From contig CAWAWG010000004.1 in the NCBI GenBank assembly GCA_963785645.1, forward strand, positions 124,001 through 188,000: a DNA stretch of 64,000 nucleotides, written 5' to 3'. This document shows, one piece after another, positions 45,930 through 55,476 of the stretch. Within the stretch, counting starts at the first letter, position 1, and each line of letters starts with the position of its first letter. The translations under genes were made by a program, and so were the position numbers. The notes beneath the pieces were generated by a model that did no database searches, was not told where the DNA came from, and saw nothing but the letters and a program-made list of their open reading frames with translations. The stretch is from Trebonia sp963785645 (GTDB lineage: Bacteria; Actinomycetota; Actinomycetes; Streptosporangiales; Streptosporangiaceae).

Positions 45930-47305
45930 TCTCACCGCTCCGGGCGGTTCGGGTGGCGTCGGCAACCGACGCTCCCGTAAGAGGCAGGCATGAGCGGCCA
46001 CGTACGGCAACCTTCCGCCGGCTTCTCGGCAAGAGCGGTCACCGCCTCGGCTGGGGCATGGCGGATCAGGCGGTATCAAGCCTGACAAACTTCGCCGTGG
46101 TCCTGTTGGCGATCCGGACGGTCGGCCCGGCGCAGTTCGGTGCGTTCAGCCTTGCCTACGTGACCTACGGGTTTGTCCTCAGTGCGTCCCGCGGTCTCGT
46201 CACCGGCCCGCTGCAAGTGCGGTTCAGCGGTACCGATCTCGCCACCTGGCGGCGCGCCGTCGCGCAGTGCACGGGAAGCGCCGCGGTCGCGGGACTGCTC
46301 GCCGGCTTGGGCGTGCTCATCGCGGCGCTGCTGCTTCACGGCACGGCCAGGGTTGCCTTTATCGCACTTGGGGTAACCCTGCCGGGACTCTTGCTGCAGG
46401 ACAGCTGGCGATACGCGTTCTTCGCGCTTGGCCGCGGCAGCCAGGCTTTCCTCAACGACACGATCTGGGCCCTCGCACTCGTTCCAGCCCTTGGCCTGGT
46501 GCGGGTAACCGGCCACCAGCAGGTCTTCTGGTTCATTCTCGCGTGGGGCGCGGCGGCGGCTGTCGCCGCCGCCGCCGGGGCTTGGCAGGCGGGTGTCGCT
46601 CCGCGGCCCTGGGACGCGCGGGTATGGGTGAGAACACACCGTGACCTGGGGTTTCGCTACATGGTGGAGAGCATGTCCATCAACGGAGCCACCCAGTTGC
46701 GCACATATGCGGTCGGCATCATCGTAGGCCTGACCGCTATCGGCTACCTCCAGGCCGCCAACACGCTCATGGGTCCCTTCATGGTTCTCTACCTTGGCAT
46801 GACCCTGGTCACGGTCCCGGAGGCGGTTCGGGCCATGCGTCGCTCGCTGCGGCACCTCCGGCTGTTCTGCCTGCTAGCGGGGGCCGGACTCGCTGTGCTG
46901 TGCCTGGCCTGGGGTGTCATATTGCTCGTGGCCCTGCCGCGCGGGCTCGGGGAATGGCTGCTTGGCCAGATCTGGCGTCCGGCCTACCCGCTAGTGCTGC
47001 CGCTGACTATTTCCATCATGGGCGGGTGCATCGACTCCGGAGCCACCTCGGGCCTGCATGCCTTGGGAGCCGCTCGGCGGAGCCTGCGTGCGGGGCTCAT
47101 CGGGTCAGGCATCTACATGGCCTGCACCGTCGCGGGGACCCTGGCCGCAGGAGTACAGGGAACGGTGTGGGGCCTGGCGCTTGGGACGTGGATCGGGGCA
47201 CTGGTGTGGTGGGGGCAGCTGCGCGCCGCACTGCGCGAGTTCGATAAGCCTGAGCCGGTGGCGGCGGACGCTGAGCCACCCGGGCCTGATCAGCTCGCGC
47301 TGTAG
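45926..47305 (+). CDS. Polysaccharide flippase-like membrane protein (MATE/Wzx superfamily)
   Basis: 459-aa integral membrane protein with about 12 hydrophobic segments after a basic N-terminus. GMADQAVSSLTNFAVVLLAI and GFRYMVESMSINGATQLRTY are the Wzx-like first helices of each half. It would move the lipid-linked repeat unit across the membrane. The ATG overlaps the epimerase stop (ATGA). It is convergent with the beta-helix gene, 3 bases apart. Confidence 0.82.
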   Translation: MISPLRAVRVASATDAPVRGRHERPRTATFRRLLGKSGHRLGWGMADQAVSSLTNFAVVLLAIRTVGPAQFGAFSLAYVTYGFVLSASRGLVTGPLQVRFSGTDLATWRRAVAQCTGSAAVAGLLAGLGVLIAALLLHGTARVAFIALGVTLPGLLLQDSWRYAFFALGRGSQAFLNDTIWALALVPALGLVRVTGHQQVFWFILAWGAAAAVAAAAGAWQAGVAPRPWDARVWVRTHRDLGFRYMVESMSINGATQLRTYAVGIIVGLTAIGYLQAANTLMGPFMVLYLGMTLVTVPEAVRAMRRSLRHLRLFCLLAGAGLAVLCLAWGVILLVALPRGLGEWLLGQIWRPAYPLVLPLTISIMGGCIDSGATSGLHALGAARRSLRAGLIGSGIYMACTVAGTLAAGVQGTVWGLALGTWIGALVWWGQLRAALREFDKPEPVAADAEPPGPDQLAL

Positions 47306-47308
47306 GCT

Positions 47309-50211
47309 TCAGCCCGCGCTGTCGGTGGAAGCAGAATCCTGCTGCCAGTTGGACTGCCACCCAGAAAACGGGAGAATCCCGCAGGCGTCGGATGGGGGGC
47401 TCTTGCCCGTCACCGGGTCACTCGGCAGCGGTACGCAGCGACCGTACACATAGGCGTACCACCCCCAAGGCCCGGTGTAGTGGTTGCCCGACCAGACATT
47501 GTTGCCCGGCGTCTCGCTCTTGCCCCGCTGTAGTCCGGGCACGGTGGTGTAGGCGTTCATGTTGGAGAGCGGATCCTTCGCGCAGCCTTGATCCCACGAC
47601 GGGCACCCGGTGAAGGACGAGCTGCTCATCATCGCGTTAAGGCTGATCTGCGTATCGAACGGAGGCTCACCCGCCACCTGGTACTCCATGAAATTGGTCC
47701 CGCAGGAGTCCGCGTTCGCCGCCGTGCACGCAGTTGTCTTCCCGCCACCGACCAGCGGCGGGCTGGATGCGATGGCCGAGGGGTCGAACTGGAAGCCGTT
47801 CCCGGTCACAGAGATATTCTTCGCCTCCCACTGACAGCCGTCCCAGTAAGAGATGCCGTCGGGAGCGAGCGGTTCGGTGGGAAGCGCCGAGCTCGTGGCG
47901 TAGAGCTGGCAGGTGCCGGCGTTGCTGACCTCGGCTCCTGACGCCGCCGGGCTGGTTAGGGGCGGGGAGATGGTCAGGGCGCAGTCGTTGGCGTAGCACT
48001 TCTCCGCGGTCACCTTGTAGGGCTGGACCGCCAGGATCGGGCCGGCTAGCGTGCCGCTGCCCCGGACCAGCGACACCCCGGTGAAGCCGGTCGGGGTCTT
48101 TCCCTTATAGGAGAGGATCGCGCCCGTGTAGCTTCCGCCGCCGTCGCTCCATGCGGCCGACGTCCCGACGCGGAGCTGGCCCGCGGACGGGAAGCCGCCG
48201 GTGCTGGCGCTTACGGTCCCCGAACCGCTGAAGGTAGTGACAGAGGCACGGTCCTGCGTCTTTGTCGATGCGGGATTGCCGAAGCCGACCTGGTCGTCGA
48301 TCGCGCTGGCCCCGTCGACCAGGATCGTCGAACTGCCCGCCGCGGCCGGTGCCGCGAGGGAAGTAGCGCCGCCGTGGGCGGTGTCACCTTCATGGGAGAA
48401 GTAGTATTTCCCGCCCGCGGCGGCTGAGCCGGTATTCGGGAAGCCGCCGGAGCAGTACGACGAATCGTCTGGCCACCCCTCACCCGAGTTCTCGCATGAG
48501 CGGGCACCGGCCTGCCAGATGTCGATGCCCTCCCAATTATTCACGAAATTGTTCTTGGAAATGAGGACCTCGTTCTCGTAGCGGCTGCCGGGAACGTCGA
48601 AGCCGCCAGAACTGTTCAGGTTCACCGCGCCGTCACAGTTGTTCCCGCACCCGCCCTTGCCGCTTCCCCAGCCGCCGTCCGTGAAGAGGTTACCCGTCAC
48701 GTCCAGGTCGAAGCCCGTCTCGCTGGTGACGGCCGAGCCGTAGCTCTTGTAGAAGTAGTTGCCCGAGATGAGCGTTCCTGAATTCCCGTTGTCGAGCCAT
48801 ACCGCGGTTCCCCCGGCGGGGTCGTCCTCGATAAACGCATTATCGGTGATGTCGGCATTGAGTGTCCCCCACCATTTACCCGCGCCCGAGCACCCGCAGC
48901 CGGGGTCGGGCTTGTAGTTCGACTGGTAAATCTCGTTGTAGTCAAAACGACTATTGGAACCGAAGATGTTTACGCCGTAGTCGCCCATCTTGGAAAGGCA
49001 GTTGTATTCGATGGTGCCCTGGTCGCCACCGTAGATGGCGACGCCGAGGCCGGGAGTCGAGTAACCGTCGTGGATGTTGTTGTGAGTGATCGTCCATCCG
49101 GTGCCCGTGTAGATGGTGCCGGTGGTGTTGTGCAGGTCATGGGAGATGTCGAGGTACTCAACGGCAACGTCGGCGGCAGGACCGCCGTAGTAGACCGGGG
49201 TGCCGACGGCGACGGGAAGGTCGAGCCCGCCTCCTACGGTGAGGGAGTGGCTACTGCCCTCGCCAGCCGCTGGCGCGACCTGGTATGAATCCGCCCCGAT
49301 CACGATGTTGGTGTAGCGGAGAAGCGGGGTGGAGGCATTGCCGAGCGTTACCGATGTCGCGCCCTGTCCTGCCGCTGCCGCCACCTGCGCGATCGGAGGT
49401 TCCCGGCTGCCGTACGCGGCCGCACCGTCGCTCTCCGCCGTCTTCAGCCCGGAGCCGAGGGTGATCGTGGTGCCCGAGGTCTTGGAAATGGGGTAGGTTG
49501 TGCCATCATCGAAGGTCAGCCAGCTAATGTAGCCGCCGATGGGCGAACTGGTGTCGATCGTCGTGGCCCCTGCGGGTGCCGAAGTTGCGAGCGTGGCGGC
49601 ACCGCCGGAGAAATCGTAGGTGCTGTTCTGAGCGCTGATGCCGTCGGCCGAACCGCCGTCGTCGAAGGCCGGTTCCCCCTGCCCGGGAGACGACCCGCCG
49701 ATGAACTGGTCGCCTGGCACCGTCTGGAAGTCGATTCCTCCGTACGCTCCGGCCTCGAAGAAGTAGAGCAGCGGCGTCTCCGGGAAGTCATACGAGGGCT
49801 GGTTCACGTTGCTGCCAGGCGCGTAAATCACGGCAGCCTCCGTCGCCGCGCCCTGGCTCGCGATGTACGAGGGCAGCGGGGGCAGGGTGGTCCCGTAACC
49901 GGAGAGCGCCTCGTACTGGGAAACCGTGTAACTGCGACTGCCCGACGCCAGCGCGTGGTATGTCCACGGGCTCGTCAGGTAGCGCGCCTGCTGCTGGCAG
50001 ACCTGGTAGTTCTCACCGGGAACGGTGGTGCCGACGGACGCGTTGGGCGCGGACGGCGCGGGGCCGGCCCGGAGTTTGTGCACCCGGCCAGCGTTGCCAT
50101 CAGCAGTCCCGCGGGCAGCAGCAGTCCCGCGGCCAGGCGCCGACCGCTGCGAACGAGCCGCTTGCTCATCGGAACAGGGGCCGGAGGTTGGGTGGACATC
50201 TGGCCCGTCAT
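47309..50211 (-). pseudogene. Right-handed parallel beta-helix lipoprotein, one early frame change
   Basis: About 965 aa. The N-terminus from the ATG at 50211 contains LLLPAGLLMATLAGC, a lipoprotein signal with lipobox LAGC. Between about 50057 and 50075 the frame changes, and the mature protein continues SAPNASVGTTVPGENYQVCQ. Repeated beta-helix rungs follow, such as GTGWTITHNNIHDGYSTPGL, GTIEYNCLSKMGDYGVNIFG and FDLDVTGNLFTDGGWGSG, as in pectate-lyase-like folds. Probably a surface polysaccharide lyase or binding protein. It ends the heptose operon, 5 bases after the HddA-like stop. Confidence 0.75.
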
Positions 50212-50216
50212 ACGTC

Positions 50217-51209
50217 TTACCCCCAGATATCACGTAGCACGTTAAGCACAATCCGTGATCCTAGCCGGTCAAGCTTAACCGGCAGCTCCTTCATGTCAGC
50301 CAAGTTCTCCCGCACGGCCCGCTGTCGCTCCATCGGGCACATGACTAGAAGAAAACCGCCGCCGCCCGCACCGGTCAGCTTCGCGCCAGTTGCCCCGGCT
50401 TCAAGCGCGCGGTCGACCGCGTTGTCGATCTGGGCATTAGAGATGCCGGCGGCCAGTTGCCGCTTGGCCTCCCAGCCCTTGCGCATGGCCTCGCCGACCG
50501 CTTCCACATCGCCACAGCGCAGGCGGTCGGTCGCCAGGCCCGCGAGGTCGCGCAGCAGGTCAAGCTGATCATGACTGGCCTTTATGTTGGCGGTCTGCTC
50601 GGCCAGGATCGAGTTCGCGCTCCGGGTGACACCCGTGTAGAAGAGCATGATGTGCCGTTGCAGGTTCCTGCGCTCGGCCGGCGCCATATCCAGTTCCTCG
50701 GCCGTCACCTGGTCGCCGGGTCCGAACCGGATGTCCCGGATGCCGCCATAGGCAGCGATGTACTGATCCTGCTTGCCGATGGGCTTACCGCAGCGATCAA
50801 TCTCGATCGCGCAGGCACGATCGGCCAGTTCCTCGGCCGTCACCTGGCGCCCGCGGTACGCGAACAGCGCATGAAGCAGACCGACAGTCACCGCCGACGA
50901 GGAGCCGAGGCCGGAGCCTCCCGCCGACGGGATGTCGGCTAGCGTGGTGATCTCCACCCCGCTCGTCACGCCGGTCATCCACATCGCCTCGCGAACCAGT
51001 TCGTGCTCCAGGTCATCGACGTGGGAGACGATCTCCTTCTTGGAGTAGTTCACGTAGATCTCGTCGTCGAACCGCTGCTTGACGATCACGTAAATGTACT
51101 TGTCGATCGCGCAGTTCAGGACCCTGCCACCATTCTCACGGTAGTAATCGGGCAGGTCCGTGCCGCCACCGAGCAGGCCGATCCGCAGCGGGGTCTGAGT
51201 GATGATCAT
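50217..51209 (-). CDS. hddA: GHMP kinase, D-glycero-alpha-D-manno-heptose 7-phosphate kinase-like
   Basis: 330-aa sugar kinase. MIITQTPLRIGLLGGGTDLP is the HddA-type N-terminus, PSAGGSGLGSSSA (94-106) the GHMP phosphate loop, and GAKLTGAGGGGFLLVMC motif 3. It would phosphorylate heptose 7-phosphate at C1. The ATG overlaps the nucleotidyltransferase stop (ATGA). With GmhA, GmhB and HddC homologues upstream the pathway to NDP-heptose is complete. Fucokinase-like activity is an alternative within the family. Confidence 0.85.
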   Translation of the reverse strand: MIITQTPLRIGLLGGGTDLPDYYRENGGRVLNCAIDKYIYVIVKQRFDDEIYVNYSKKEIVSHVDDLEHELVREAMWMTGVTSGVEITTLADIPSAGGSGLGSSSAVTVGLLHALFAYRGRQVTAEELADRACAIEIDRCGKPIGKQDQYIAAYGGIRDIRFGPGDQVTAEELDMAPAERRNLQRHIMLFYTGVTRSANSILAEQTANIKASHDQLDLLRDLAGLATDRLRCGDVEAVGEAMRKGWEAKRQLAAGISNAQIDNAVDRALEAGATGAKLTGAGGGGFLLVMCPMERQRAVRENLADMKELPVKLDRLGSRIVLNVLRDIWG

Positions 51210-51916
51210 AGGGCGGTCCTCTGGGCCCGGGCCGGCCATTCCCGCTGGGCCTGCTGGTAGGCCGCTACCGATCCGATGTCGCGAAGATAGCTGTCCACTA
51301 GAACGGTCCCGGCCCGGCCCACCAGTCGCGGTAGCAGGTGGTAGCCGATGTCACGCGGTGGCGGACCGCCGATCTCGTCAAGCACGCTGGGATGAAAGGC
51401 ATACATGCCTGCATTGACGAGATTGGAGACCGGCCTGCTCGGCTTCTCGACGAAGCCGGTCATCGTACCGAATTCGTCCAGTTCCACCACACCGCCGGCG
51501 GAAGGCTGCTGCGAGCGGAAGACGGCCAGCGTCGCGAGGCCGCCGTGCTCCTTATGCGACCGGACGAGAGACCGCAGGTCGAAATCGGTGAGGTTGTCGG
51601 CGTAGCAGGCCAGGAACATCTCATCTGCGTCGACCCAGGCCCGGTTGGCCTGGAGCGTGCCCGCACTGCCAAGAAGCTCCGGCTCGAAGAAGGTGCGCAC
51701 GGCCGGCGGCCCGGCCCGGCCGTCAAGGTAACGGCGCACCACGCCCGGCAGGTGGTGAAGATTGACAAGGACCTCATCGGCACCCGCCCGGTACAGTGCG
51801 TCGAGCCAGATGTCGAGCATCGGGCGGCCGTCGATGGGCACCATGCACTTCGGGGTCGTATCGGTGATCGGCCGCAGTCGGCTGCCGATCCCGGCCGCCA
51901 GCAGAAATGCCTTCAT
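51206..51916 (-). CDS. hddC: Sugar-1-phosphate nucleotidyltransferase (HddC-like)
   Basis: 236-aa nucleotidyltransferase that would couple heptose 1-phosphate to GTP (or another NTP). MKAFLLAAGIGSRLRPITDT is the NTP-binding signature, PKCMVPIDGRPMLDIWLDAL follows, and CYADNLTDFDL is the metal-binding region. The GFVEKP motif is near the middle. The start overlaps the upstream epimerase stop by 4 bases, and the end overlaps hddA. Nucleotide specificity is inferred from the operon. Confidence 0.85.
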   Translation of the reverse strand: MKAFLLAAGIGSRLRPITDTTPKCMVPIDGRPMLDIWLDALYRAGADEVLVNLHHLPGVVRRYLDGRAGPPAVRTFFEPELLGSAGTLQANRAWVDADEMFLACYADNLTDFDLRSLVRSHKEHGGLATLAVFRSQQPSAGGVVELDEFGTMTGFVEKPSRPVSNLVNAGMYAFHPSVLDEIGGPPPRDIGYHLLPRLVGRAGTVLVDSYLRDIGSVAAYQQAQREWPARAQRTAL

Positions 51917-53025
51917 GTCCCTGCCTTCCTGACCACCCCGAGGGCACGCATCCGCACGTCGGCCTCGGCCAGCACTCCCTCGAGACCTTCCATGCCGTCC
52001 AGCCACGCGGCGTAGGACGCCACGGACTGCGCAGGCGTGCGCCGAGGGGTCCAGCCAAGCGCCTGCAGTGCGCTGATGTCGGACTGGATGTGGCGGGTAT
52101 CGCCGAAGCGGTACTCGCCGGTTACCGATCCGGGCTGAGTGGACCCGTACTGGCGCATCACGATGTCGGCGAATTCCCGCGTAGTGACCGCCCGTCCGCC
52201 CCCGACGTTGAAGACCCGCCCCACGGCGCTGGCATCCGATAGCACGAGCACGTTCGCGTCGACGACGTCGTTGACGTTGACGTAATCGCGGATCGCGCCG
52301 CCATCCTCGTAGAGCGTGGGACTTCTCCCGAGCAGGTAGCTCAGGCAGAAGATGCGGCACGCGCCAGAGTAGGCGTTGTAGACCGATTGCCTGGGGCCTT
52401 GCACGATGCTGTACCTGAGCGCCACCGTAGGAATGTCGTACCGCCGTCCGAGGTTGATGGCGACCATTTCCTCGCCCAGTTTGGACATGCCGTAGGCGTT
52501 CTGCGGATTGGAGACCCGCTCCGGGGTGGTCCGCATTTCGAGCGGCCCGCCGCACCGCGGGCACGGGATCTCCCACTGACTCGCGGCAAGGGCGCTTTCC
52601 GAGCGCATCCCCGGCGTCTGCTCGCCGTCGAGCGGGCACCAGTAGAGCCCCTCGCCCATCGCCGACTGCGATGAGGCCACCACGATCCGGGCAAGATCCA
52701 AGCGTTCAGCCACGATGATCTCGTAAAGCAGGGCGGTCGATACCACGTTGACGTCGGAGAACCGGGAGAAATCGGTTAGATAGTCCTGGTACGCCGCGAA
52801 GTGGTAGACGGCGTCGACGCGGCGCAGCAGGTTGGTGACGAGGTCTCGGTTACGGACGTCACCGTAGTAGAAGTCGACGTCGGGGCTCAGGTACGCCGGC
52901 TCCCGGTCCCGGTGTACCGGAGGTGTCAGTGCGTCGAGCACGGTGACTTCGTGCCCAAGCGACAGCAACCGGTCGCAGGTATGAGAGCCGATGAATCCCG
53001 CGCCCCCGGTGACGAGAATCTTCAT
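51913..53025 (-). CDS. NAD-dependent sugar epimerase with CPxCG insertion
   Basis: 370-aa extended SDR. MKILVTGGAGFIGSHTCDRL binds NAD. Catalytic S118/S119 lie in VVASSQSAMGEG, and Y178/K182 in YGMSK. Between them, residues about 124-170 form an insertion with C130 and C155-P-R-C158-G, probably a small metal site as in some dTDP-L-rhamnose 4-epimerase-like proteins. A TTG at 53034, overlapping the gmhA stop, is an alternative start. It may epimerise the NDP-heptose made by its neighbours. Confidence 0.85.
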   Translation of the reverse strand: MKILVTGGAGFIGSHTCDRLLSLGHEVTVLDALTPPVHRDREPAYLSPDVDFYYGDVRNRDLVTNLLRRVDAVYHFAAYQDYLTDFSRFSDVNVVSTALLYEIIVAERLDLARIVVASSQSAMGEGLYWCPLDGEQTPGMRSESALAASQWEIPCPRCGGPLEMRTTPERVSNPQNAYGMSKLGEEMVAINLGRRYDIPTVALRYSIVQGPRQSVYNAYSGACRIFCLSYLLGRSPTLYEDGGAIRDYVNVNDVVDANVLVLSDASAVGRVFNVGGGRAVTTREFADIVMRQYGSTQPGSVTGEYRFGDTRHIQSDISALQALGWTPRRTPAQSVASYAAWLDGMEGLEGVLAEADVRMRALGVVRKAGT

Positions 53026-53030
53026 TTCCG

Positions 53031-53768
53031 TCAATGCTCCCTGTGCTCGGCGGCTTCACGGTAAAAGATGGTCGTTCCCCAAAGAACTCTCGCGACTAAG
53101 AACACCGTCATCGCGATGCTTTCCGCGCTCATTCTGGATTGGCGGATGTACTGCGCCAGGGCGTGCATGATGGCTTGGTGCAGGTCCTCGATGATGCCGT
53201 AGTTAGTGCAGTCGACGTGCACGCTGACCTCCGCGATGTCCCTGGCGGGACCCCCGTCGAAGCCCGTGATGGCTATGGTTCGCAGACCCTGCTCACGGGC
53301 CCAGGTGAGCACGCGGACGATATTGGGTGAACGACCCGACGAGGAGACCGCGAGGATGACGTCGCCCGGCCCCGACTGGGATTGCAGCTGGTAAACGAAT
53401 ACGTTCTCGTAACCGGTGTCGTTGGCTATCGCGGTGAGCAGTTCCACGTTGGCGCTGAGGCTCAGCACATGGGGACTCAGGTCAGTGCCCGTCCGGATGC
53501 CTTTCACGTGGTCGCACTGCATATGGTTCGCGACCGACGCCGACCCGCCGTTGCCGCAGGAGAAGATGTGGGCACCATGCCGGTAGGCCTCGGCCAGGGT
53601 CTCCGCCGCGCGCTCAAGCATGGCGGGATCGATGGACTTGACCGCCCTGGCCATCTCCTCGGTATACGCGTCGAAGTACGAGGCCGCGCTCACGTACGGT
53701 CCGATCGGGAACTTGACCGCGCTGCCCGTGGCTGGCCCGAAGGGCCGGACATCGTAGGTAGAACTCAT
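53031..53768 (-). CDS. gmhA: Phosphoheptose isomerase (SIS domain)
   Basis: 245-aa isomerase converting sedoheptulose 7-phosphate to D-glycero-D-manno-heptose 7-phosphate. The SIS motif FSCGNGGSASVANHMQCDHV is typical GmhA, followed by ILAVSSSGRSPNIVRVL and IEDLHQAIMHAL. The N-terminus is about 25 residues longer than E. coli GmhA and there is a C-terminal extension. It overlaps gmhB by ATGA. First committed step of the heptose set. Confidence 0.9.
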   Translation of the reverse strand: MSSTYDVRPFGPATGSAVKFPIGPYVSAASYFDAYTEEMARAVKSIDPAMLERAAETLAEAYRHGAHIFSCGNGGSASVANHMQCDHVKGIRTGTDLSPHVLSLSANVELLTAIANDTGYENVFVYQLQSQSGPGDVILAVSSSGRSPNIVRVLTWAREQGLRTIAITGFDGGPARDIAEVSVHVDCTNYGIIEDLHQAIMHALAQYIRQSRMSAESIAMTVFLVARVLWGTTIFYREAAEHREH

Positions 53769-54331
53769 ACGGTCACACGCTCCAAGATGAACGGGGCCGC
53801 TGCGGCGAGGCTGGGGAACGACCAGACGTCCGGGGATTGACAGTCGCTGGTTCCCAGATAGACAGCCGATGCGCCGACCGCTTGGGCGAGGCCGATGTCC
53901 TCAGGCCGGTCGCCCACGACCCATGATTCGGTCAGGTTGAGATTAAGTGCGCTAGCCGCGGCCATGGCCATGCCCGGCCTTGGCTTGCGGTCCTCGCTGG
54001 TGCGTGCGAACGCTTCCACAAGTCCCGCTGGATGGTACGGGCAATATAGAAACAAGTCGACACGCGCGTCGTATTTTGCCAGATACTCTTCGATGTGCTG
54101 ATGCACACGGGCAACGTCGTCGATTCCGTAAAATCCCCGCGCGACCCCGGCCTGATTGGACACCACGGCTACCGGCAGGCCGGCCTGATTGAACTTGGCG
54201 ATCGCCTCCGGCGCACCTTCGATGAACTCGACCCGATCGACCGAGCCAACATATCCGTGGTCAACGATTATGGTGCCGTCGCGATCAAGGAGTATGCCCG
54301 GCCGCAAATGCGTGCCTTCTCTGGCGTACAT
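53765..54331 (-). CDS. gmhB: D-glycero-D-manno-heptose 1,7-bisphosphate phosphatase-like HAD protein
   Basis: 188-aa HAD phosphatase. LLDRDGTII holds nucleophile D16 and acid D18, VVSNQAGVARGFYG motif II, RKPRPGMAMAAA the lysine of motif III, and WVVGDRPEDIGLAQAVGA motif IV. The zinc loop is only half kept: CPYH is present but the second Cys pair is replaced by SED, so zinc binding may be lost. The ATG at 54331 or a TTG one codon before is the start. First gene of the heptose operon. Confidence 0.88.
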   Translation of the reverse strand: MYAREGTHLRPGILLDRDGTIIVDHGYVGSVDRVEFIEGAPEAIAKFNQAGLPVAVVSNQAGVARGFYGIDDVARVHQHIEEYLAKYDARVDLFLYCPYHPAGLVEAFARTSEDRKPRPGMAMAAASALNLNLTESWVVGDRPEDIGLAQAVGASAVYLGTSDCQSPDVWSFPSLAAAAPFILERVTV

Positions 54332-54334
54332 CAA

Positions 54335-54621
54335 TCTGCTCCGTCACCTCACCCTGGTTCCCTCACGCCGGGGTCTGGTGCCCCGAGTATGAGAGCGTTC
54401 AGCCGCTGTCTGTGATACGACAGAGTTAAGGGAAGGTGCGGCTGGGGACCGCCCTACCACGGACCGACCGCCCCGTCCGCCTACGTCGGCGACTGCCTGC
54501 TACCTGCGAGTTTCGTTCGGCGACAGCCCGGCCGGGCAGGTCATCCGGGCGGAGGAGCTGCCCGTGAGGGTTCCTGAGGGGATCCGGTACCAGGTCTGGC
54601 AATGACTAAAGAGGGGGAGTC
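54335..54621. other. Divergent gap with a possible gene remnant
   Basis: About 290 bases between gmhB and the GH12-like gene. One plus frame ending TGA at 54603-54605 reads ACYLRVSFGDSPAGQVIRAE, then ELPVRVPEGIRYQVWQ, which looks protein-like but has no start or recognised family. It may be the tail of a lost gene. The promoters of both flanking operons must also lie here; no clear boxes were found. Confidence 0.3.
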
Positions 54622-55438
54622 ATGAGGCAGCCGAGGCAATATGTCATGGCCGCTGTCGCCTGCCTGTGCATTCTTGTCCTGTCCAGTTGCCACGCCGCAC
54701 CTCTCTATTCAGGCACCGGTACCTTCACGCCACCAGTCGGCAATACATGCACCAAGCCAACGGTCATCCCGATGGATCCAAAAAACGCGCAGCGCGGCAT
54801 AGCAAAGGGCAATTATTACGTCACTAACGACTCCTGGAACGCGAGCCGCTACAGCGGCCTTTCGCAGACTCTTTACGTCTGCGACTACAATAGCTGGTAT
54901 ACGATCGCATCCATGAGCGGCGCCGCTTCCGATGGCGCCGTGAAAACATCGCCGAACGTCCAGGAAACGTGGTATCCCACTCCAACTAAACTGAGCAAAT
55001 GGAACTCAATCGTAAGCCACTACTCCGATGTGCCACCGGGTGTGGGCCCGAGCTACGGCACCTGGGAGTTCGAGTATGACGTCTGGCTCAACGGTCTCGC
55101 AAGCAGCAATTCAACCGAGATCATGATCTGGACTTACGATAATGGCCAACGGCCGAGCGGTTCGCTGGCCGGGTCATTCACCAAAGGCCGGCCACACGTA
55201 CGACGTATACCATTCGGCACCGCCGTATCAATACATTGCCTTCGTCGACAAAAACGGCAAGTTGTCGGGCGACGTCAACCTGCTTGATTTCTTCAACTAT
55301 GCGATTTCGAAAGGCTGGATGTCGAGCTCGTCGACTCTCTACCAGATATGTAACGGCGTGGAGCTCGTATCCACGAACAGCAAATCAGAGAGGTTCGACA
55401 TCAATAACTTCTCCATTAACATGCGGCCTCGCCCGTGA
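54622..55438 (+). pseudogene. GH12-like (endoglucanase family) lipoprotein, one frame change
   Basis: About 271 aa. The ATG has GGGGGAG upstream. The signal ends CILVLSSC with the lipid Cys. SHYSDVPPGVGPSYGTWEFE, the STEIMIWTYDNG segment with the nucleophile Glu, and GVELVSTNSKSERFDINNFS with the probable acid Glu are GH12 features. One extra base near 55186 shifts the frame; the continuation reads GHTYDVYHSAPPYQYIAFVD to 55438. A surface beta-glucan hydrolase that trims or cuts the polymer is inferred. Confidence 0.75.
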
Positions 55439-55476
55439 CGGCCGTCGCGGGACAGGCCGCGTGACCGGGGGCAGGT

